Made by a program: the position numbers and the translations under genes. DNA of 64,000 bases, taken from the NCBI RefSeq assembly GCF_000455265.1, contig NZ_HG005139.1:1-64000 (forward strand), given 5' to 3'. Source of the DNA: Paenibacillus antibioticophila (GTDB lineage Bacteria; Bacillota; Bacilli; Paenibacillales; Paenibacillaceae). Shown one piece after another: positions 19,089 through 28,973 of the stretch. The first letter of the stretch is position 1, and each line of letters begins with the position of its first letter. The notes below the pieces were generated by a model. It made no database searches and was not told the DNA's origin. It saw nothing but the letters and a program-made list of their open reading frames with translations.

Positions 19089-20810
19089 ATGAAGCTCCGT
19101 CGAAAAATCCTGCTGGCTATTATTCTTCTTGTGTTTATACCGGTCATTCTTATGGGCTCGGTATCTTACTTTAGTTACTCGAAGACGATGGAGCAGAAGT
19201 CCAGCAATTTTTATTGGGTCTCGCTGCTTGAGACGGATCGGAAGCTGAATTATGCGCTGAACGAGATCACTACGGTGTCTAATTCTGCCATTACCCAGAA
19301 GCAGATTCAGCGGATTCTCAAACAAGCAGGCAGTCCGGTTACCTATGAGCAACGACAGGAAATAAACAATTTGTTTAATCATTCCATGATTCTTTCCTTC
19401 GACATTTATTCCAAGGAGAAGTTGGTCTATTCATCCGCCAATTCGATGTCGTTTGAGCAGATGAAGCGTCAGAACTGGCATCAAGCTATGGAGGCAGCGG
19501 AAGGGAGGCCAATCTGGTCCGGTCCCGGAGAGAACGGCAGTGCGGAGGAAGGCAAACCTTTACTGATTCAGGCTCGAATCATTAAAGATTTTTATTCTCT
19601 CGAGGATATCGGGACACTGGTTATCTATGTGAAGCCGGATATTTTGGATCAAGTATTCTGGGATGCAGCTACCCTCAAGCAGGGAGACATTTTGCTGGTG
19701 AACCGCCAAGGGAATATCGTCTTTGATAAATCGGGTGCGCATATTGGAGAAAACACCGCATTTCCTTTCCTGTCCGTAGCGGACGGCAGCGGTAAGGGGG
19801 ATTACGTGGACAAATATGCCGGGGAGAGCTCGCTCATTACGTATTTGCCATCCCATAATAAAGAGTGGTATCTCGTTGCGATCACACCGCGTAAGCTAAT
19901 CAACTCAGAGTCGGTAAAAATCCGCAATATTGCCGTTGTTCTGGTCCTGCTTTCGTTAATCTCGGCTTTTCTCTTCGACCGTTACTTCATCCGGAGATTG
20001 GTCAGCAGCATTATTAGCGCCGTTAACGGGATGAAGCGGGTGCAGCAAGGGATTTTCATGCCAATTACCAAGCCCGTCCCAGCCTTGGATGAGCGGGATT
20101 TGCTGATTGATGGCTTTAATCGGATGAGCCGCCAAATCTCGGAGCTGATTGAACAGGTACAGCTCGAGCAGGCACGGAAGAAAGAGGTAGAGCTGCAGGC
20201 GCTGGTGGCCCAGATTAATCCCCATTTTATATATAATTCTCTGGAATCCATCAACTCGATGGCCGTTTTGGAGGGAAATAAGAATATTAGCAAAATGGTC
20301 GTTTCTCTGGGGAAGCTGCTGCGAATCAGTATCAGCGAGAGCCAGCAATTAGTTCCTCTTTCTACGGAAATGGAGCATGTCAAGCACTATATGGATATTC
20401 AGAAGTTCCGTTTTGAGGACAAATTTTCATATCGGATTGAATTGCCTGAGGAGCTTAAGTATTACAAGACGCAGAAGCTGATCGTACAGCCGATTGTGGA
20501 GAACGCGCTCTATCATGCGATCGAACCGATGGAGGGCCAAGGACAGATTTCAATTATTGCCCATGACGGCGGGGGAGATATTCTGATCGATGTGGCCGAC
20601 AATGGCCCGGGCTTCGATCAGGACACGTTATTGGGGCTCTGGGACAAGGATTGGGAGCATTTGAAGAAGTATCGGGAGAACGGTGTTGGTCTGAAAAATG
20701 TGCATGAACGGCTTCGAATCCGATTTGGAGCGTACTATGGCATCATGATCTGCTCCTCTCCGGGATATGGATCAATTATTCGGATACGTATTCCAAAAAT
20801 CGGGTCATAG
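19089..20810 (+). CDS. YesM-like sensor histidine kinase
   Basis: A membrane kinase of the LytS/YesM class: N-terminal TM about 7-29, an extracellular dCache-like sensing region about 30-275, a second TM about 279-297, a HAMP domain about 298-355, the His_kinase domain with phospho-accepting H379 in INPHFIYNSL, and a C-terminal ATPase domain with DNGPGFD and GVGLKNVHERL. It probably senses an extracellular sugar signal and phosphorylates the AraC-type regulator encoded at 22188. A GGGGGAGAG site precedes the ATG. Confidence 0.94.
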   Translation: MKLRRKILLAIILLVFIPVILMGSVSYFSYSKTMEQKSSNFYWVSLLETDRKLNYALNEITTVSNSAITQKQIQRILKQAGSPVTYEQRQEINNLFNHSMILSFDIYSKEKLVYSSANSMSFEQMKRQNWHQAMEAAEGRPIWSGPGENGSAEEGKPLLIQARIIKDFYSLEDIGTLVIYVKPDILDQVFWDAATLKQGDILLVNRQGNIVFDKSGAHIGENTAFPFLSVADGSGKGDYVDKYAGESSLITYLPSHNKEWYLVAITPRKLINSESVKIRNIAVVLVLLSLISAFLFDRYFIRRLVSSIISAVNGMKRVQQGIFMPITKPVPALDERDLLIDGFNRMSRQISELIEQVQLEQARKKEVELQALVAQINPHFIYNSLESINSMAVLEGNKNISKMVVSLGKLLRISISESQQLVPLSTEMEHVKHYMDIQKFRFEDKFSYRIELPEELKYYKTQKLIVQPIVENALYHAIEPMEGQGQISIIAHDGGGDILIDVADNGPGFDQDTLLGLWDKDWEHLKKYRENGVGLKNVHERLRIRFGAYYGIMICSSPGYGSIIRIRIPKIGS

Positions 20811-20821
20811 GGGGCAGCGTC

Positions 20822-22171
20822 GTGAAAAAGTGGGTTTTGAATTGGGGCTGGCTGGCCCTCTATGCAGTTGTATTAGGAATATCGGTCTGGATCATCACCT
20901 TGAATGGCCCGGAGCCCATTGAAGAGCCACAGACAGAGAAGATCACACTGACCTTCCGTCACTTCTGGATTAAAGAGCATGACCGGAATATGCTGAACAT
21001 CTTCGAGGATGTGGTCGACTCCTTCCAGCAGTCGCATCCCAATATCAAGGTGAATTTTGAGGGCATGGATCAGACGGTGCACCGCGAGCAGAAGCTGAAG
21101 AGTGAGATGGTGACGGGGACACCGCCGGATATGTTTGTTCTGTTCGCAGGTGCTGAAATTGAACCTTATGTCCGTTCAAACCGCCTGATGGATTTAACGG
21201 ATCACATGAATACGAACCGTATTGCAGGGAAATTTCGGAACCTGGACGCCTGGACCTATGATGGAAAAGTGTACGGGCTCCCGATAGAAGGAAATGCCGA
21301 GCCGCTCTTCTACAATCGAGATATCTTTGAGAGGCTGGGAATTGAGCCGCCAAGGACGATTGCAGAGCTGGATGAAGCGGTGCATACACTTAAAGAGAAC
21401 GGAATTATTCCGTTTGCGCTCGGGAATGAGGAGCGGTGGCCCGCAGCCATCTTCGCTCATTATTTAATGGACAGATATGCCGGTTCAGGCCTGATTAACG
21501 AGCTGACACGAGGGAATAGCACGGCGAGTTTCAATAATAGCGCTTATCTTCAAGCCTTAGTTCACTTTAAGGACTGGGTCATGGAGGGAGCGTTCAGCGA
21601 TCCTGCCAACGACTTGTCGACAGAGGATGCGATCGATCTGTTTACTTCAGGCCAGGCGGCCATGTATTTGAACGGAAGCTGGGATATCAATTTGTTTCAT
21701 TCCGCCTCGGGAGGGGAGGATTTCTCGGAACGCGTAGGCGTTATGTCTTTTCCAACGGAAAAGCTGGGCCAACAAGCCGCCTTGGCCGGAGGCTATACGA
21801 TAGGAATTGCACTTTCAGCCAACCTGGAGGATGCTAAACGGGAAGCCGCGCTGGAATTGCTTAATGCTTTTTACACAGAAGAAGTACAAAGACGCATCGT
21901 ATATGAGGGACAGCGGATCCCATCGATGGACATTACGTTTGATGCAGAGAAGACCGGGCCTGTGTTTGAACAGGTACTTGGATTGATTGAGCAAAGCGAC
22001 CATATTTTCTTGCCTTATGATAATGCTATGTCTCCGGAAGTCAGCCAGGCCTTCCTGAAGGTAATCGGAGAATTAATCACCGGCTCCGTATTACCTGCGG
22101 AAGGGCTGGATGAGATCCAGTCAACCTCGGAGCAGTATTGGCAGCTTCGCGGCAGCTCGATATCCGACTAA
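20822..22171 (+). CDS. Membrane-tethered solute-binding-protein-like accessory sensor
   Basis: A family 1 solute-binding fold (449 residues) without a lipobox: the N-terminus is one hydrophobic segment (about 10-28) with no Cys, so it should stay anchored by an uncleaved helix. It starts at GTG 11 bp after the kinase gene and ends 16 bp before the regulator gene, so it is embedded in the two-component operon rather than the transporter part. The likely role, inferred from comparable YesMN loci, is to present ligand to the kinase rather than to import it. Confidence 0.85.
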   Translation: MKKWVLNWGWLALYAVVLGISVWIITLNGPEPIEEPQTEKITLTFRHFWIKEHDRNMLNIFEDVVDSFQQSHPNIKVNFEGMDQTVHREQKLKSEMVTGTPPDMFVLFAGAEIEPYVRSNRLMDLTDHMNTNRIAGKFRNLDAWTYDGKVYGLPIEGNAEPLFYNRDIFERLGIEPPRTIAELDEAVHTLKENGIIPFALGNEERWPAAIFAHYLMDRYAGSGLINELTRGNSTASFNNSAYLQALVHFKDWVMEGAFSDPANDLSTEDAIDLFTSGQAAMYLNGSWDINLFHSASGGEDFSERVGVMSFPTEKLGQQAALAGGYTIGIALSANLEDAKREAALELLNAFYTEEVQRRIVYEGQRIPSMDITFDAEKTGPVFEQVLGLIEQSDHIFLPYDNAMSPEVSQAFLKVIGELITGSVLPAEGLDEIQSTSEQYWQLRGSSISD

Positions 22172-22187
22172 TCAGGAGGGGTGATGT

Positions 22188-23795
22188 ATGGAGGGCGGAG
22201 AAGTAAAGTATCGCGTAATTCTGGTTGATGATGAACCGATCATTCTGCGCAGCCTGAAGGTGGCTATTCCATGGGAAGAGCTGAACCTTGAGATTGTGGG
22301 AGAGGCGCGAAATGGTGAAGAGGCGCTGCGGTTGGTTCGGGAGCATGCTCCGCATATGATTATTAGCGACATTCGTATGCCTGGTCTGGATGGAATCAGT
22401 CTGATGAAGGAAGTTATGGCCGAGAGTGCCAAGAGGTTATTTATCTTTATCAGTGGTTATAGTGAGTTTGAGTATGCCAGGGAAGCGTTACGGGAAGGCG
22501 CATTCGATTATCTGCTGAAGCCGATCGACCATGATGAGCTGATAGTAATGATACAGCGGGCAATCAAGAAGCTGAACAAGCAGGAGGAGAACGAGCATTT
22601 ACTGCACTCCGCACAGGTGCTGTCAGAGCTTGCGCGTGAGCGAATGTTTGCTGAGCTGATTGAGGAAGGCGAAAGCGGAAGCCACCTTCGCCATATGCAG
22701 TGGCTTGAAAGCGGGAAGCTGCAGGAGGGTTATTTTGTGGCGGTTGTTCAGCTTGACCATTATTTAAAGCTGGCGGATATGTGGCCGCCGCATGAGCGAA
22801 GATTATGGCTGTTTGCCATTCGCAATATTCTGAATGAATGGTCGCTCTCTCAAGGCGCGCTTACCGTGTTTCCATTTCACAGCGGAGAGTGGATTATCTT
22901 GTTCCCCGGGGGACTGCTTACGAACAGGGAGCAGTTGGGACAAGATTTAATCTCACAGATCAAGCTGCATACCAAGCTTCCTTGCTCCATTGGCTTCAGT
23001 CCGCTTGCGGCAGGGATAACGCAGCTGGGAGAAGCTTATCAGCAAGCCGGCAAGGCGCTTTATCAAAGATTCTATCGGGATAGCGAGGGAGTCTTTGTAG
23101 AGGAACTGGGGAGAGCGGGAGGACAGTCGGCCGATACGGCCAAGTATCCGAAGCATTTGGAGGAGCAGATGCTTGAATGCATCCGGACGCTGGATGATCA
23201 AAGGCTAATGAGACTGCTCGAAGAGACCAGGGACTTCATTGAAGGCCATGCGGTTGCAAGAGAGTCCGCTCAGCGCATGCTGGTGGAGTTGACGGTAGTC
23301 CTCTACAGGGAATTTGAGCATATGAAGCTGCCTTTGGAATGGTCATTGGAAGGCCTGCTACAGGAATTGCATGCCTCTGAGACGCTGCCTGACATCATCG
23401 ATTTGCTCATCCGTATCTTCGGTGAGGGCATCTCCGCTAGCAAATTATCAGAGCCGAAGGAGCAAATTCATCGGCTGATCGAAAAGACTCGCGAATATAT
23501 TGCAAGTCATTATCACAAGGACTTATCCATTGAAGAGGCTGCAGAATTTGCAGGGCTGAGCATCAGCCATTTCTGCCTGTTATTTAAACAAGAGACTGGA
23601 TACACCTTCCTGGAGTATCTGACAGAATGCCGAATCGGTAAGGCAAAATATATACTGAAGAATAGTCAGGTCAAAGTGTACCAGATCGCCCCGCTGGTGG
23701 GTTACCAGGATCCAAGATATTTCACTCAGGTATTCAAGAAGATGACAGGAATGACACCGAGCGAATATCGGGAGAGCCCCAGCAGGGATGAATAA
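22188..23795 (+). CDS. YesN-like response regulator (receiver plus AraC domain)
   Basis: An N-terminal receiver (about 8-127) has acidic residues VDDE, phospho-accepting D61 in ISDIRMPG and the conserved Lys in LLKPID. It is followed by a variable central region and a C-terminal pair of AraC-type helix-turn-helix motifs (about 430-535, with VGYQDPRYFTQVFKK). It likely activates the transporter operon and perhaps the divergent xylanase. GGAGGGGTGATGT precedes the ATG. Confidence 0.94.
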   Translation: MEGGEVKYRVILVDDEPIILRSLKVAIPWEELNLEIVGEARNGEEALRLVREHAPHMIISDIRMPGLDGISLMKEVMAESAKRLFIFISGYSEFEYAREALREGAFDYLLKPIDHDELIVMIQRAIKKLNKQEENEHLLHSAQVLSELARERMFAELIEEGESGSHLRHMQWLESGKLQEGYFVAVVQLDHYLKLADMWPPHERRLWLFAIRNILNEWSLSQGALTVFPFHSGEWIILFPGGLLTNREQLGQDLISQIKLHTKLPCSIGFSPLAAGITQLGEAYQQAGKALYQRFYRDSEGVFVEELGRAGGQSADTAKYPKHLEEQMLECIRTLDDQRLMRLLEETRDFIEGHAVARESAQRMLVELTVVLYREFEHMKLPLEWSLEGLLQELHASETLPDIIDLLIRIFGEGISASKLSEPKEQIHRLIEKTREYIASHYHKDLSIEEAAEFAGLSISHFCLLFKQETGYTFLEYLTECRIGKAKYILKNSQVKVYQIAPLVGYQDPRYFTQVFKKMTGMTPSEYRESPSRDE

Positions 23796-23815
23796 CTTAG
23801 TACAGATACAAACAA

Positions 23816-23855
23816 AAAGCCAGTGCCCGGGTTAAAACCTAAGGGCACTGGCTTT
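23816..23855. terminator. Bidirectional terminator
   Basis: A 13-bp perfect stem (23816-23828 with 23843-23855), with A-rich and T-rich outer ends, ends both the two-component operon and the convergent small membrane-protein gene. Confidence 0.8.
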
Positions 23856-23880
23856 GTCTGATTTCACGTTCAATTATGGA

Positions 23881-24141
23881 TTAAGAACGTCCTCTTCGCA
23901 TCGAGCCCATGATCAGACTCACGATAAAGACGAGAACAACGGCACCGATTAATGCCGGGACGAAATAGAAGTCTCCGATCACCGGTCCCCAGTTGCCCAG
24001 AATCAGACTCCCGAGCCAGGCTCCAATGAAGCCTGCAATTATGTTCCCGATTACGCCGCCGGGAATATCTCTACCCATAATAAGACCGGCCAGCCATCCG
24101 ATGATACCGCCAATAATTAATGACCACAAGAAACCCATCAT
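23881..24141 (-). CDS. GlsB/YeaQ/YmgE-family small stress membrane protein
   Basis: This is an 86-residue hydrophobic protein with three predicted helices and the glycine-rich pattern IIGGIIGWLAG ... GNIIAGFIGAWLG typical of transglycosylase-associated (GlsB/YeaQ/YmgE) proteins. The function is poorly defined, and family members are often induced by envelope or general stress. AGAGGTG precedes the ATG. It is monocistronic. Confidence 0.9.
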   Translation of the reverse strand: MMGFLWSLIIGGIIGWLAGLIMGRDIPGGVIGNIIAGFIGAWLGSLILGNWGPVIGDFYFVPALIGAVVLVFIVSLIMGSMRRGRS

Positions 24142-24268
24142 TTATCACCTCTTAAGTAATTAATTTTCTTGTCGTTTACTATTAACCAAAGGTGATGTTT
24201 TTAAACATGAGAGTAAGCTGATCGCACATTATTGCGGGGTATCATTCAGGGTTAGGCGGTCTTCCTTA

Positions 24269-26059
24269 CTATCTCTTTCTTTTGAAAAAGGCCACGAAAC
24301 CAGCTGCCGATAGTAAGAAGAGAAGAGATGCTCCTGTTGCAACCGCTCCCTCTGCAGAAGCTGCTCCGCGGCGGGCGCCATTCTCTTGTCCGAAGCCAAA
24401 GTCGAAGCTAAAATCGCCGCGTCCGCCCCCGCCCGGTTGTCCGTTCCATTCCGGAATTTGTCCCTCGGTCTGTCCGCCTGGAGCCTGCCCCTGAGGCATT
24501 TGTCCGCCAAACGCAGGGAACAGTCCTTCCGCTTCTCCTTGAGACGCTGTTGTATTATTCTGCCCGCGATTGCGGTTCATATCCCCGCCAAAGCCGCCCA
24601 TACCTCCGCCGCTGCCGCTTCCGTCACCGGAGGAAGGAATGGTGCCGTCAAGCTGCTGGGAGATGTTCTCTACCTGTGAAGCATTCGTAGCAATCAGGCT
24701 TGGCACGGCCGCTTGGAATTCCTCATAGCTGTAGAACGCATTAGGATCCGCTTGCACGTAAGGCGAAATCATGGCTGCCAGCTCGTTTACTCTGGCTGTA
24801 AATGTGTCATTGGACAGGTATCCGTCAACCGCCTCCTGGAGAATGGAGTGGTAGAGCTCCTTGTACTCCTGAACCTCCAGAAGCTTGGCCACAAGCGGCC
24901 GGTCAGCCACCGCGCCTTGTGTCGGCTCATCAATCAACAGACTGCTGCCGGACGCTCTTCCGAAGGCCGGAGCAGCAGTCTCCTGCGGTTCACTCTGTCC
25001 GGCGGGATCGGTGCTATCGGTACTCCCCCCGCCTGGCGGTTCAGGTGTACTTTCATCTTCATTGCCTCCGCGGTTGCCGAAGCCTCCGAAGCCGCCCATA
25101 CCTCCTGGCATACCTCCGCCCAAGCCGCCAAAGGCCATATTGTAATCCCAGGGCAAAATGGAGAAGATTCCGTCATCTTCATACAGGTAATAGTTTTGTT
25201 TATTCTGCCCGATGTAGCTGTCCATGTTGTTGGTTGCCACATTGAGCGCAATATATTTAAGCGATTCTTCAACATCAAGAACCTTCTCGTAATCACTGCC
25301 ATTATTAAGCTCATTGATCATATCAATAAGAATGTCATCATTCGTCGTTTTAGACTTGAGCGCCAATCCGGTATAAGCGGAAGGATCGTCGCCAAGCCAG
25401 GTTAGATCGCTGCCGCTGCCGGTCATCTCGCCTTTATACAGCGCGCCATAGGAATTGCCGAAGTGACGGTTCAAATACGCATCCCCGATCTGTTCGATGG
25501 CGAGATAGAAGCCCCACAATTCATCATTGATGTACACATTGACATAGGAGTATTTTGGTGTGGGAAGACCCAGCTGTTCGGCCAGCTCATATGTTAAAAA
25601 TTCCCGCATGGAGGAAGCGTCGCTATAGTTGTTATTCAGATTGATTTTGCTGATTCCATCCAATGTCTGGTCTACATACTCGTCGAACGACAGCTTGAAG
25701 CTGTATCGGTCAGAATCGGGCATTTGCACGACGCTTCGCAGGGAGAGGTTTCCTTTGGTACGAATCCCGATATGCTCGAAATGCTGGCCGTTGTAATCTA
25801 CGGATGCCTGCTTGTATTCCTCGGCGCTGGCATTGTCGAGCATATCCTGAAAATCCTCGCTGTCGATCGTGATTTTTACGTCTACGACCTTGTCTTTAGG
25901 GAAGACCTCCTCATTCAGCTTCTGCTCTGTCTTGGATACCGTGGCCTGACTCCCTGAATCCTGAGTCATGGTCGCAGTGGCCCCTCCGCAAGCAGTCATA
26001 CCTAGGATCAGAAGCAGCGAGCAGCAGGACAGAAGCAGCTTAGAATATCTGCTCTTCAT
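24269..26059 (-). CDS. CotH-family kinase-like lipoprotein
   Basis: The start is set at the ATG at 26059, which has GGAGG 8 nt upstream, rather than at 26074. The 596-residue protein has a lipoprotein signal (GMTACGG), then a CotH protein-kinase-like domain (about 55-440: GIRTKGN, LNNNYSD, WGFYLAIEQIGD, DYNMAFGG). The domain is interrupted near 325-385 by a Gly/Met/Pro-rich insert. A second Gly-rich tail and a C-terminal membrane helix with an FFKRKR end follow. It is last in an operon with VTC-domain and DUF4956 genes, a recurring grouping. It is probably a surface protein rather than a classical spore-coat kinase, and its substrate is unknown. Confidence 0.9.
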   Translation of the reverse strand: MKSRYSKLLLSCCSLLLILGMTACGGATATMTQDSGSQATVSKTEQKLNEEVFPKDKVVDVKITIDSEDFQDMLDNASAEEYKQASVDYNGQHFEHIGIRTKGNLSLRSVVQMPDSDRYSFKLSFDEYVDQTLDGISKINLNNNYSDASSMREFLTYELAEQLGLPTPKYSYVNVYINDELWGFYLAIEQIGDAYLNRHFGNSYGALYKGEMTGSGSDLTWLGDDPSAYTGLALKSKTTNDDILIDMINELNNGSDYEKVLDVEESLKYIALNVATNNMDSYIGQNKQNYYLYEDDGIFSILPWDYNMAFGGLGGGMPGGMGGFGGFGNRGGNEDESTPEPPGGGSTDSTDPAGQSEPQETAAPAFGRASGSSLLIDEPTQGAVADRPLVAKLLEVQEYKELYHSILQEAVDGYLSNDTFTARVNELAAMISPYVQADPNAFYSYEEFQAAVPSLIATNASQVENISQQLDGTIPSSGDGSGSGGGMGGFGGDMNRNRGQNNTTASQGEAEGLFPAFGGQMPQGQAPGGQTEGQIPEWNGQPGGGGRGDFSFDFGFGQENGARRGAASAEGAVATGASLLFLLSAAGFVAFFKRKR

Positions 26060-26080
26060 GGTAGGTACCTCCATCTGAAA

Positions 26081-26779
26081 TTAGGATACATAATCGCCGT
26101 TATAGCTGATCAGAACCGCATTTTTTACGCCGCCAAGCTCACAGATTTGATTAACGAAGCGGCCTTCGCCGTCACGCAGGCGAACCTCTAGTGTCATTTC
26201 AATATTGTGCGGGGTTACATTTTTCTGCTTCACATTGTACCGCTTCACAAGCTGCTTCATCTGATTGTGAACAAGCAGTTCGCTCTCATCGCTGTCGCAA
26301 TTAACGACGAGCAGGTAGGGAGCGTCTGCCGAGGTATTCTTGATGAACAGGAACAGAACAAGACCGACGATGGCCGATCCGATAGCGGCAAGCGAGTAGA
26401 ATCCGGCGCCGGTTACAATCCCGGCCGCAGCGGCCCAGAACAGAAAGACCAGGTCGGTAGGATCCTTAATCGGTGTTCTGAAGCGAACGATGGACAGGGC
26501 GCCGACCATCCCGAGTGACAGCACGAGGTTAGAGTTGACGGCAATAATCACCACTGCGGTAACCATAACCATCCCGATCAGAGATACATTGAAGCTTTTG
26601 GAATAGAGCACCCCGCTGAACACACGCTTGTACAGGATAAAGATGAATAATCCGATTAAAAAGGCAACGCACAGTGTGATAATGATATTAGAAATGCTGA
26701 TATTCGATGAGAAATTTTCCAGGATCGAATTTTTGATAATATCGCTAAAGCTCGTCGAAGATGAATTCGCCGTTTGCAT
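26081..26779 (-). CDS. DUF4956 membrane protein
   Basis: This 232-residue protein has four predicted membrane helices (about 25-160) followed by a soluble C-terminal domain. It matches the DUF4956 family, which recurs between VTC-type polyphosphate polymerase and CotH genes. The GALSIVRFRTPIKDPTDLVFLFWA segment (given here only as a landmark near residues 95-118) is the most conserved-looking part. Its function is not established. It starts 3 bp after the VTC gene stop. Confidence 0.85.
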   Translation of the reverse strand: MQTANSSSTSFSDIIKNSILENFSSNISISNIIITLCVAFLIGLFIFILYKRVFSGVLYSKSFNVSLIGMVMVTAVVIIAVNSNLVLSLGMVGALSIVRFRTPIKDPTDLVFLFWAAAAGIVTGAGFYSLAAIGSAIVGLVLFLFIKNTSADAPYLLVVNCDSDESELLVHNQMKQLVKRYNVKQKNVTPHNIEMTLEVRLRDGEGRFVNQICELGGVKNAVLISYNGDYVS

Positions 26780-26782
26780 AAA

Positions 26783-27505
26783 TTATTGATCCTCCCAATG
26801 ATTATTTTTAAGATATTTGCAGCAGATGACGTATTTGGATGCGGCTTGCTGGTGAAGACCCTCCATTTGCACGGCTGCCTTGATATATTCAGGCAAATAC
26901 TCGTCGTATTTGACCTCCATAATGATATGCTGGTCATCAAGGGCCGGTACGGGATTGAATGACTGATCGAAAAGATCCGTCGCATGCAGGCCGGTTCGAA
27001 GCTCCTTATCGAAGGTAATCCGGACATTGCCGTTCCCGCATACATAAGGCTCCCGCACATAGTCGACGATGACCCTTGGACGAAGGAGATGCTGCTTCAT
27101 TTCCAGGTACAGCTCCATGGCAAAGGGGTTGGCCGGTCGATGCAGAACCTCATAGTTTCCGTTTAAAATAGCTTCATACATGTCCCGATCCAAGGGCTCC
27201 TTCAGCTTGGCGATATAATCTCCGCATTTGATCTTTTTCTCAAAAAGAATCAGCCGGTCGCTGCGGTTATAAACGCGGATCCGGTATTTATGACGATCGC
27301 GGAAGCCGCCGAGCTTCTCGGAAAGTGCAGAATTCTCATAATCGTCGAAGTAGAGGCTGCGAATATGGTACTCGCCATTCGTGGAAGCATATTTATCCGG
27401 TCGAACCAGATTTTTAAGACGCTGACGGATAATGAAGTATTGATGCCGATTGATCATAAACTTTAGCTCATGGCGAAACTTCAGGTTGTTGTATGCCTTG
27501 TTCAC
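26783..27505 (-). CDS. VTC-domain protein, polyphosphate-polymerase-like
   Basis: This 240-residue protein belongs to the triphosphate-tunnel (VTC/CYTH-like) superfamily. Basic and acidic residues alternate on beta strands: RHELKFMI at the start, RSLYFDDY, KYRIRVYNR, LFEKKIK, PRVIVDYVREPY and IMEVKYDEYLP. The yeast relative makes polyphosphate from ATP, while bacterial roles with DUF4956 and CotH are not settled. The start is GTG with GAGGTG 5 nt upstream. It is the first gene of a three-gene operon. Confidence 0.87.
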   Translation of the reverse strand: MNKAYNNLKFRHELKFMINRHQYFIIRQRLKNLVRPDKYASTNGEYHIRSLYFDDYENSALSEKLGGFRDRHKYRIRVYNRSDRLILFEKKIKCGDYIAKLKEPLDRDMYEAILNGNYEVLHRPANPFAMELYLEMKQHLLRPRVIVDYVREPYVCGNGNVRITFDKELRTGLHATDLFDQSFNPVPALDDQHIIMEVKYDEYLPEYIKAAVQMEGLHQQAASKYVICCKYLKNNHWEDQ

Positions 27506-27681
27506 TAATACACCTCATTTCATTGGCAAAGTAACTGAACACTTCCTAACGCTAACAGGCATTGCTGATTTTAGACTTAATGGAAACTGAATATAGCCTG
27601 AATGTTTTTACATTCGCTTGACATATGGAAGTTACTAGTAAAAAATGCTGTGTATGAGCCCGTTAGACAGGAGGAAATAGA

Positions 27682-28953
27682 ATGAATGATGGAATCGGCC
27701 TGAAGCTGGGCTGGGCGGCCCTATGTATATTTCTTGCAGTTGCACTTGTTCTGTTTTTGTTGCAATACAAGCCGAGCAATACCGGAGCGGGACGTGGGAA
27801 GAAGACGGACGAAGACACGGCTAGTCTGAATGTAAAATCGGTGGTAACCACATTTCGAGGGGATCCTCGTACCTCAAGAGCCTTCACCTGGTATTCCGAG
27901 ACGAAGCTCGCAGGTATTCTTCAGATGGCCAAAGGGAATGCGCCGGATGCTTTCGATAGTGAAACGACCGTGATTTACGAGGCTCAGACTACGATCGTGA
28001 ATACGAAGAAAGACGGCAAGCAATATTCACACAAGGTGGAGGTAACCGGTCTGGAGCCGGGATCGGAATACATATACCGGATTGGAGAAGGAAAAGAGGG
28101 CGAATGGAGCAATGCGGCAGTAATCAGGACAGAAGGAGTGGAGGAGGAGACGTTCACTTTCCTGAATGTAACGGATTCGCAAGGCGTGAGTAAGAAGGAT
28201 TTTGCCGTATGGGGACGCTCGCTTGATAGCGCTTTTGCACAATTTCCCGATGCGTCCTGGATTTTGCATAATGGAGATCTAACCGAGGATCCGACAGATG
28301 AGAAGGCGTGGGATTACTTCTTTGGCATCCCGTCGGACTGGCTAAGCCGGCTTCCGTTGATGCCTGTGACCGGCAATCATGATGAGATTGCTGGTGAATC
28401 AGATCGATTTACAGCTCATTTCTACGTTCCTGATAACGGGGAGCAGAATTCTAATCCCGGCACGACCTATTCATTTGACTACGGCCACGCCCATATTGTC
28501 GTCCTGAATACCGAATCCAGCCTCAAGCAGCAGACAGCATGGCTTAAGCAAGACCTGGAGAACACAGATCAGACCTGGCTGATCGCAGCGATTCACCGTC
28601 CGGCTTACGGGGGGAACATGTACAAAAAGCTAGACGACTGGATAGCCGTATTTGATGAATATGGGGTCGACCTTGTCCTTCAAGGGCATAATCACGAGTA
28701 TTCCCGGTCATTCCCTCTTCGGGGCGGGGAAATCGTGCAGCCGGAAGAAGGCACGGTCTACGTGACGACCAATGCCTCCGGCCGAAAATTCAACGAGAAG
28801 AAAGAGGATCAATTCTATCATGCGGTCCATTTTCAGAATGGACAGCCGATGTATGCGGGCATTACGGTCAGTGAAGATACCTTGACCTATCAGGCCTTTG
28901 ACATTGAAGGCAAGCTGCTGGATGGATTTGTACTGGACAACCGGAAGAAATAA
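27682..28953 (+). CDS. Membrane-anchored metallophosphoesterase with purple-acid-phosphatase-type N-domain
   Basis: The 423-residue protein has an N-terminal hydrophobic anchor (about 10-30), an FN3-like domain (about 50-150, GLEPGSEYIYRIG), and a calcineurin-type phosphoesterase domain with metal-binding motifs HNGDLTED, GNHDE, AIHRP and GHNHEY. It is probably an extracellular phosphatase or phosphodiesterase. It is divergent from the VTC operon, so a phosphate or polyphosphate link is possible but inferred. GGAGG precedes the ATG. Confidence 0.9.
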   Translation: MNDGIGLKLGWAALCIFLAVALVLFLLQYKPSNTGAGRGKKTDEDTASLNVKSVVTTFRGDPRTSRAFTWYSETKLAGILQMAKGNAPDAFDSETTVIYEAQTTIVNTKKDGKQYSHKVEVTGLEPGSEYIYRIGEGKEGEWSNAAVIRTEGVEEETFTFLNVTDSQGVSKKDFAVWGRSLDSAFAQFPDASWILHNGDLTEDPTDEKAWDYFFGIPSDWLSRLPLMPVTGNHDEIAGESDRFTAHFYVPDNGEQNSNPGTTYSFDYGHAHIVVLNTESSLKQQTAWLKQDLENTDQTWLIAAIHRPAYGGNMYKKLDDWIAVFDEYGVDLVLQGHNHEYSRSFPLRGGEIVQPEEGTVYVTTNASGRKFNEKKEDQFYHAVHFQNGQPMYAGITVSEDTLTYQAFDIEGKLLDGFVLDNRKK

Positions 28954-28973
28954 GATCTCGCAAGAATGGATTC

